DNA of 7,376 nucleotides, from assembly GCA_937880065.1 (NCBI GenBank), contig CALFMA010000424.1, positions 1 to 7,376 on the forward strand, given 5' to 3'. Position numbers and translations under genes: made by a program. The notes below the pieces were generated by a model. The model was given only the letters and a program-made list of their open reading frames with translations, was not told the origin of the DNA and made no database searches. Shown here piece by piece: positions 1-4,973 of the stretch (positions are counted from its first letter, which is position 1; the number at the start of each line of letters is the position of its first letter). Source of the DNA: an uncultured Ruminococcus sp. (GTDB lineage: Bacteria > Bacillota_A > Clostridia > Oscillospirales > Ruminococcaceae).

Positions 1-1403
1 TTACGGATATTTACAGCAAATACCACCTTATAAACGCAGTTGATGCATTTACAAATTTTGGAAATTCCTATGGCCTTGAACAGTATTTCAAGGATACGCA
101 AGAACCTGCTGTTAAAGCCGTGATATCAGCTATGAACAAATTTTCGGATATGATTTCACTATGCCGAACATCAGAATTGTCATCAATACTTGAAGAACTT
201 AATGAATCCCTTTTACAGTTGAGTGTCACACATTCCGATTCAACGGATATAATACTTTTTCAGAGTCTTATCGGAACTATCCGAGATAAATTCTATATGA
301 AGAACAACAGCATAGAATACCCCGATATTGTCAGATGGTGTCTTGACAACAAGCTTATTCAGCAGGCTGTAACTATTTATGTAGAGCGAATGCCTGAGTA
401 TTTCTTTAAAAAGGAATATTATAGCTTACCGGAAGAAATTATTGATAAAATCAAAGCAGCTAATGATAAATCCAATTTTGATTTTTATTATGAGACATTC
501 TATAATAATCTGTTGATGTATTATAAAAGCAATGCGTTTTATGAATTTATTTCTGATGTTATCAATGGTACAAGTTCTGTGAGAGACAGAGAAGCATATG
601 CAAAGGTTTTTAATGCATTACAATACGAAGGAATTAATGGAGTATTTAAAAATCTGCCTGAAAACAGATTGGATAAAGATGTACTTGAAAATCCATTGAA
701 GCGTTTTTTGAAAATACGCTGTGCATTATATGATAAAAAAGGAATAATAAAAAATGATTCGGAACTTCAGCAGTCATTTAGTGACAATTCGGAGATAAAG
801 AAGATAATCGAAAACAGAAAAATACTTTTGCCAAAAACTACAGAGGGATTAATAAAAACTCTTGCTAATAATGCTAAATTATGCCTGGATATTTCGGGAG
901 TAAAGCAACCTGAATATAGTGATACAAGATTAAACTTTATTGAGAGTATTTCCGATAACGGCAACAGCAAAAAGTTCAATCTCACGAATAAGCTTTCGGT
1001 AAAACAGCTGCAGGAAATATTCCGAGATATCATATATGCACATTTAAAAGAGGTTAAAATTCCAAATGATAACCAGCTTAAAGTACAGCTTGATGTGTTC
1101 GGACAGCTTATAGATTATATATCTGATGAAGATAAGTTATACTGTGATATTACGTATGGAACAAAGGTTATGAATCAGGTTCTTACTATGGGTATAAATT
1201 ATGGTTACAGAGTATGCAAGGATGTCATTCCGGGATGTATAGTCTACGGAGAAAAAGACCATAACACAGGAGAAATGAAGATATATGACATAACATCACT
1301 CATTTACCTTGACGAGATAGTTCGTGTTGCAGCAGAAAGCGGTATCAGCAATCCTAAAAATGCTATAAAGAAGATGATGAACTGGGGTGAGGAAGATGAA
1401 TGA
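1..1403 (+). CDS. TM1812/Cas_DxTHG (CARF) family CRISPR-associated protein, 5'-truncated by the window
   Basis: The frame is open from base 3, so the GTG at 120 is an internal valine codon and the true start lies upstream. Numbering from that GTG as residue 1, the 39 residues before it plus about 35 after it (DIYSKYHLINAVDAF..FG) match the segment that follows the CARF Rossmann domain in TM1812 proteins. Residues 71-95, with WCLDNKLIQQA and IYVERMPEYF, are a family signature. The family senses cyclic oligoadenylate made by type III Cas10 and usually carries a HEPN ribonuclease domain; the only RX4-6H motif visible is RDIIYAH at 302-308. The C-terminus (about 312-405) looks like the second half of another CARF fold: KIPND, DITYGTKVM (343-351), IVYGE (374-378) and KIYDIT (387-392). 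Function as a cOA-responsive CRISPR effector or regulator is inferred from family. The gene overlaps the next one by 8 nt, so the two are probably co-translated. The extra C-terminal domain makes it longer than usual TM1812 proteins. Confidence 0.8.
   Translation, partial: TDIYSKYHLINAVDAFTNFGNSYGLEQYFKDTQEPAVKAVISAMNKFSDMISLCRTSELSSILEELNESLLQLSVTHSDSTDIILFQSLIGTIRDKFYMKNNSIEYPDIVRWCLDNKLIQQAVTIYVERMPEYFFKKEYYSLPEEIIDKIKAANDKSNFDFYYETFYNNLLMYYKSNAFYEFISDVINGTSSVRDREAYAKVFNALQYEGINGVFKNLPENRLDKDVLENPLKRFLKIRCALYDKKGIIKNDSELQQSFSDNSEIKKIIENRKILLPKTTEGLIKTLANNAKLCLDISGVKQPEYSDTRLNFIESISDNGNSKKFNLTNKLSVKQLQEIFRDIIYAHLKEVKIPNDNQLKVQLDVFGQLIDYISDEDKLYCDITYGTKVMNQVLTMGINYGYRVCKDVIPGCIVYGEKDHNTGEMKIYDITSLIYLDEIVRVAAESGISNPKNAIKKMMNWGEEDE
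1384..1392 (+). promoter_or_regulatory. Shine-Dalgarno region deciding the start of the second gene
   Basis: The G-rich stretch GGGGTGAGG ends 3 nt before ATG 1396, with GGGGTG spaced 6 nt from it. It lies within the last codons of the upstream CARF gene. It contains the alternative GTG at 1387, which would leave no room for a ribosome site of its own, so ATG 1396 is preferred. Confidence 0.5.
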
Positions 1404-2268
1404 TATTCATAAAATGTCCGAAATAACAGAAGCTGAAATAAATGAAATTGCCAAAAAATATTGGGATGCTAAAAAAATAAATGACAAAAATGAAATGGAT
1501 AACTATAAAATACGTCTTTATCTTATTTGCATCGGAACAAATGTACTTAACAGAAAAATGAGGGCAGTTCTTGATACTTGGAAGATATATGATGATGAGG
1601 CAAATGATGAAATAATTGATTATTTTGATGATATGTTTAAGTACTTCAATTATGAGAAAAACGATAGTTTTGTTGCATATATGCTGCGTTATCTTCCAAA
1701 ATACAAAGCTAAAAAGAAGAAAAATGAATTTAATTATGAAAGCTTATTTTATGAATCAAAAGACGAAAAAATCGAAAATGAGTCAATTGGTTCAGAAACA
1801 CCTTTTGAAAATGAAGAAATACTTCACAATGTGAGAACACGCATACCGTTATTGGTTCTTAATTTTTATAAGCATAATGGCCCGAAAACAGCAACACCTG
1901 CGAGATATAATTATTTCAAAGTGTTTAATACAGAGAATATTATCCAGCTTATAGATGAAAGTGGTCATACAAGATATTTCAACAAAGCAGAAGCGTATGA
2001 AAGTACAGACAAGGAATTTGTAAGATTTATTGCCGATACATCATATGAGCAATTTGATGATATTTTATCTATGAAATATAAGAACTTTTCAGATGTGCTT
2101 GAAAATTATGAATATGAAGACAAAGAAATAGATGTCCCCTGTGATGCAAGAATTATTTCAGAATATTTCTATAAGTCCGGTAAAAGTGAACAACGCACAT
2201 CAGCATCAAATATTTCGCAGTTCAGAACAAAGTATGAGGAGTATTTCAGAACAGTTTGGGAGCAATAA
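1396..2268 (+). CDS. Unrecognised 290-residue protein, possibly divergent sigma-70-like factor, CRISPR-operon associated
   Basis: I do not recognise a named family. ATG 1396 is chosen over GTG 1387 because of the Shine-Dalgarno site and the tight overlap with the CARF gene stop. Numbering from this ATG, residues about 37-105 are helical and read like sigma region 2: a basic, hydrophobic helix, then LDTWKIYDDEANDEIIDYF, then NYEKNDSFVAYMLRYLP. This mirrors the sigma pattern of an acidic 'eDL.qe.f' helix followed by 'yd..kg.sF..Y...'. A lysine-rich, then acidic, linker (about 104-140) follows. Residues about 247-282 (IISEYF, a short turn, TSASNISQFRTKYEEYF) look like a helix-turn-helix comparable to sigma region 4. 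The protein is soluble, with no signal peptide or membrane segment. It is encoded in the same operon as a CARF protein, so a role in the CRISPR-signalling output is plausible. The sigma reading is inference; a DNA-binding or toxin-like accessory protein is an alternative. Confidence 0.6.
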   Translation: MNDIHKMSEITEAEINEIAKKYWDAKKINDKNEMDNYKIRLYLICIGTNVLNRKMRAVLDTWKIYDDEANDEIIDYFDDMFKYFNYEKNDSFVAYMLRYLPKYKAKKKKNEFNYESLFYESKDEKIENESIGSETPFENEEILHNVRTRIPLLVLNFYKHNGPKTATPARYNYFKVFNTENIIQLIDESGHTRYFNKAEAYESTDKEFVRFIADTSYEQFDDILSMKYKNFSDVLENYEYEDKEIDVPCDARIISEYFYKSGKSEQRTSASNISQFRTKYEEYFRTVWEQ

Positions 2269-2383
2269 TAGTGTGATGTTGAAATATGTATATAAAACGG
2301 TGGAAGGACATCAGTACATAAGAACTTTTTATTTATATACTGTCATATTAGGAGATTCCAAAAATACATAACAAACAAAACAA

Positions 2384-2423
2384 AATCCCATACCGATGAA
2401 CTTTGAGTCGTCGGTATGGGATT
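2384..2423 (+). terminator. Rho-independent (possibly bidirectional) terminator after the CARF operon
   Basis: A 16-bp stem, AATCCCATACCGATGA pairing with TCGTCGGTATGGGATT (one T-G wobble), surrounds the 8-nt loop ACTTTGAG. It is followed by the T-rich but interrupted TTAATTTATTTG, and preceded by the A-rich AACAAACAAAACAAAA, which would give a U-rich tail on the opposite strand. It lies 115 nt after the stop of the second gene and just before a new promoter. Confidence 0.8.
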
Positions 2424-2439
2424 AATTTATTTGAATTTA

Positions 2440-2468
2440 TTGCAATTTTACAATTTTTATGATATAAT
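2440..2468 (+). promoter_or_regulatory. Sigma-A-type promoter of the AAA/PD-(D/E)XK gene
   Basis: The -35 element TTGCAA (2440-2445, 4 of 6 consensus bases) is separated by exactly 17 bp from a perfect -10 TATAAT (2463-2468). Transcription should begin near 2475, giving a short leader of about 28 nt before the start codon at 2503. The site is immediately downstream of the terminator of the preceding unit. Confidence 0.75.
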
Positions 2469-2485
2469 AATTATTAACAGAAACT

Positions 2486-2493
2486 AAAGGAGG
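2486..2493 (+). promoter_or_regulatory. Strong Shine-Dalgarno site, fixes the start at ATG 2503
   Basis: AAAGGAGG is near-perfectly complementary to the 16S rRNA 3' end. It sits 9 nt before ATG 2503 but directly abuts the in-frame TTG at 2494, so the latter cannot be the start used. Confidence 0.8.
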
Positions 2494-2502
2494 TTGTGCC
2501 AC

Positions 2503-4101
2503 ATGGGAAAGTATGTGAATCCAGGCAATAAAGCATTTGCGATTGTTGCGGGCGATGATACCTATGTTGACAAAACTGGTTTAATTGAATTTACGAATAA
2601 TAGAATTGGTAAGATGCGTCCGCTTATCTGTTTTAGCAGACCACGTCGTTTTGGAAAGTCAATTGCGGCACATATGCTTACAGCATATTACAGCAAGGGC
2701 TGTGATTCCAGAGAGATTTTCTCAAAGCTGAAAATTGCTGGACTACCGACATTTGAGGATGAACTAAATAAAAATACAGTTATTTATATTGACGTGCAGT
2801 GGGTAAATAGTCTTGCAAAGGGACGTGGTTTGGAAAAAGAAATTGTTTCCTTTATGCAAGAGCAAGTTATCGAAGAATTGCTTGAGATTTATCCTAATGA
2901 GATTGATGAAGGTGAAACTTCATTAGCAGGTGCATTGTTCAGCATTTATAGTGCAACAGATGAGCAGTTTATCGTCATTATTGACGAGTGGGATTGCTTA
3001 TTCCGTGAGGCAAAGGATAATCAGTCTTTGCAGGATGATTATGTCAACTTCTTGCGTGGAATGTTCAAAGGTGGAGCAGCTGATGCCTTCATCAAGCTTG
3101 CCTATATCACAGGTATTCTTCCAATCAAGAAGTATGGCACACAGTCTGCATTGAATAATTTCAGAGAGTATACAATGGTACAACCCTTTAGGTTGGCTGA
3201 ATATATTGGTTTTACAGAAGAAGAGGTACAGTCATTATGTACTCAATATAATATGGATTTTGAGGAATGTAAGCGTTGGTATGACGGATATTCCTTTAAT
3301 CGTGAGAAGTCTGTTTACAGCCCTAATTCTGTGATTAATGCTATGAATAATGGGGAATTCGGCAGTTATTGGACAACAACAGAAACCTACGAATCGTTGA
3401 GATTTTACATTGATATCGACTTTGACGATGTACGAAAAAAGATACTGACTATGCTTTCAGGAGAGCCGGTAGAAATAAATCCAAGAACCTTTCAGAATGA
3501 TATGAAGAGCATGGAAAACAGTGATGATGTTCTGACTCTGTTGATACACCTTGGATATCTTGCATACAATAATTCAGAGGGATATGCGTATATTCCAAAC
3601 GAAGAAGTGCGTCAGGAATTTATTACTGCCACTATGAACAGTTCCCGTGAAGAACTTTCAAAAGTTATCAGAAACTCTGATGCTCTGCTAAAAGCTACTC
3701 TCCGTATGGACGGCGATGAAGTTGCGGAACGTATTGAAATGGCACATCAATATTATGCTAATGTAAAGTTCTACAATAATGAACAGGCATTGAGAATGGT
3801 GATAATGCTTGCATACGTGAGTCGTGTGGATGACTATATTGATTTTCAGGAATTGCCAAGTGGCAAGGGATATGCGGATATATTGTTTTTCCCGAAGAAA
3901 AATTCCCGTAAACCCGCACTTCTCATTGAGTTGAAATGGAATCATTCAGCAGGCGGAGCAATTGAGCAAATCAAAGAAAAAGGCTACTGTGACGCTATTT
4001 CAGGTTACGGCGGAGATATTCTCCTCGTTGGTATCAACTACGATGAGAATGAAAAGAAGCATACCTGTCAGATTGAGAAGTTTGAATATAATCACAATTA
4101 A
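2503..4101 (+). CDS. AAA-ATPase-like / PD-(D/E)XK nuclease-like protein (AAA-ATPase_like plus PDDEXK_9 family)
   Basis: The 532-residue product has the usual size and order for this family. The N-terminal ATPase-like domain begins with the family's YVDKTGLI motif (21-28). It has a Walker-A-like loop RPRRFGKS (46-53), where RPRRFGKS replaces the canonical GxxxxGKS, and a Walker-B-like strand IVIIDEWD (157-164). The sequence YITGILPIKK (201-210) follows, then the middle segment W..WYDGYSF-type (CKRWYDGYSF, 256-265), also typical. The C-terminal domain has the PD-(D/E)XK core: GYADILFF with D459, IELKW with E476 and K478, and a later Q489/Y495 helix. All catalytic positions look intact. The family is abundant and multicopy in gut anaerobes, and its biological role is not established; nuclease or defence-like activity is inferred from the fold. 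The gene has its own promoter and terminator, so it is transcribed independently of both neighbours. No signal peptide or membrane segment is seen. Confidence 0.93.
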   Translation: MGKYVNPGNKAFAIVAGDDTYVDKTGLIEFTNNRIGKMRPLICFSRPRRFGKSIAAHMLTAYYSKGCDSREIFSKLKIAGLPTFEDELNKNTVIYIDVQWVNSLAKGRGLEKEIVSFMQEQVIEELLEIYPNEIDEGETSLAGALFSIYSATDEQFIVIIDEWDCLFREAKDNQSLQDDYVNFLRGMFKGGAADAFIKLAYITGILPIKKYGTQSALNNFREYTMVQPFRLAEYIGFTEEEVQSLCTQYNMDFEECKRWYDGYSFNREKSVYSPNSVINAMNNGEFGSYWTTTETYESLRFYIDIDFDDVRKKILTMLSGEPVEINPRTFQNDMKSMENSDDVLTLLIHLGYLAYNNSEGYAYIPNEEVRQEFITATMNSSREELSKVIRNSDALLKATLRMDGDEVAERIEMAHQYYANVKFYNNEQALRMVIMLAYVSRVDDYIDFQELPSGKGYADILFFPKKNSRKPALLIELKWNHSAGGAIEQIKEKGYCDAISGYGGDILLVGINYDENEKKHTCQIEKFEYNHN

Positions 4102-4111
4102 TAAAATATTA

Positions 4112-4144
4112 CTGCTGATGGAGAAATCTGTCAGCGGATTTTTT
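4112..4144 (+). terminator. Rho-independent terminator of the AAA/PD-(D/E)XK gene
   Basis: An 11-bp stem (CTGCTGATGGA with TCTGTCAGCGG, including wobble pairs) closes a GAAA tetraloop at 4123-4126. It is followed by a run of six T's (4139-4144). It begins 10 nt after the TAA stop at 4099-4101. Confidence 0.85.
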
Positions 4145-4291
4145 ATAGTAAAATGGTATTTCATGACAATAATTGGGAGAATGTGTTTTTCTGGTGTTTG
4201 CGAATAACAAATGGTCTGTGTTGATTTAATGCATATTTTATTAATGATTTACAAATGTTGTATCATAAAATGCTAAGTTGTAAAAAATGTA

Positions 4292-4320
4292 TTGATTTAT
4301 TTGTGGGTATTTGGTATAAT
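4292..4320 (+). promoter_or_regulatory. Promoter of the lipoprotein-RTX operon (extended -10)
   Basis: The -35 element TTGATT (4292-4297) lies 17 bp before a perfect TATAAT (4315-4320), which is preceded by TGG, giving an extended -10. The leader to the first start codon at 4396 is about 70 nt. A second TATAAT at 4352-4357 lacks a convincing -35. The rest of the 4145-4395 intergenic region is AT-rich, and I see no gene in it. Confidence 0.65.
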
Positions 4321-4395
4321 AAGATAACGTATTAAAGTGGTATTATGATAATATAATGCTAACTAATAATACGATTATTTATAAGGGGAGATTGA

Positions 4396-4971
4396 ATGAA
4401 AAGAAAAATATTGAGCGTTTTTCTTTGCTCGGTAATCCTATCGGGGTCAGCGTGTGGATGCAATAATCAAATTGAAACCAGTAATCAAGTATCACCAAGT
4501 GAAACAAACATTTCTTCATCTGTTGATACAGGCATACTTAATTCGCTAAATCATATGACATTATGCGAAAAAAGCTTTTCTTTCCCGTGCTTATATGGTG
4601 ATTTTGATGATGCTTTTACTCTTGGAAATGGATATTATTTTGATGATGTAGGATATACATATTATGAAATGTTTCAAGGCGAAAAGATAGTGGCATCAAT
4701 TGGAATTGAGGGAGAACAGTCTGAAAATAACAATGATAAGAAAATTGTAATGATGATAGTAGAACGAGAACAGCTCGCAGATCTCACTATAGGTGATATA
4801 ACGGGAGATTCTGAACAAGCTGACTGGATAAAAATATTTGGAGAGCCTGATAACAAGTCAGATGATGAAAAAAATGGACTCATAGAATATTTAACGGAGA
4901 GTATTGATGTGACTATCATTTTTAAAAATGGAAAAGCAAGTGAATTAACACTTGTAATGAAAGGTGAATAA
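4396..4971 (+). CDS. Secreted lipoprotein preceding the RTX protein (FrpD-like position)
   Basis: The 191-residue product starts at ATG 4396, 5 nt after the Shine-Dalgarno site AAGGGGAG (4383-4390). Residues 1-22 form a lipoprotein signal peptide: basic MKRK, hydrophobic ILSVFLCSVILSG, then a lipobox-like SACGC, where either C20 or C22 could be the lipidated cysteine. A Ser/Thr/Asn-rich tether (about 23-45) follows, then a compact soluble domain of about 145 residues with alternating strands. It includes SFPCLYGDFDDAF (62-74), a FGEPDN turn (150-155) and a final TIIFKNGKASELTLVM strand pair. This general shape is common in Firmicute surface lipoproteins; I cannot name the family. The stop is 2 nt before the start of the RTX gene, so the two are surely one operon. 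By analogy with the Neisseria frpD-frpC order it could bind, anchor or neutralise the RTX protein, but I see no sequence similarity to FrpD. Confidence 0.85.
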   Translation: MKRKILSVFLCSVILSGSACGCNNQIETSNQVSPSETNISSSVDTGILNSLNHMTLCEKSFSFPCLYGDFDDAFTLGNGYYFDDVGYTYYEMFQGEKIVASIGIEGEQSENNNDKKIVMMIVEREQLADLTIGDITGDSEQADWIKIFGEPDNKSDDEKNGLIEYLTESIDVTIIFKNGKASELTLVMKGE

Positions 4972-4973
4972 AT

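Noticed and set aside
120..122. GTG as start codon of the first gene
   Set aside because: The frame is open to the window edge and the residues before it fit the TM1812 family, so this is an internal valine codon.
2276..2371. Possible 31-residue small ORF (ATG 2276) between the sigma-like gene and the terminator
   Set aside because: It has no properly spaced Shine-Dalgarno site, and no recognisable motif; it could be read-through of an out-of-frame ORF in AT-rich 3' untranslated sequence.
2494..2496. TTG start for the AAA/PD-(D/E)XK gene
   Set aside because: It directly abuts the Shine-Dalgarno site, whereas ATG 2503 is at ideal spacing and fits the family N-terminus.
3962..4207. 81-codon + strand ORF overlapping the end of the nuclease-like gene
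   Set aside because: It is out of frame with the clear PD-(D/E)XK gene, runs across its terminator and has no ribosome site or recognisable motif.
4249..4282. Additional promoter (TTTACA ... weak -10) in the intergenic region before the lipoprotein
   Set aside because: The -10 candidate is poor and the promoter at 4292-4320 is much better.
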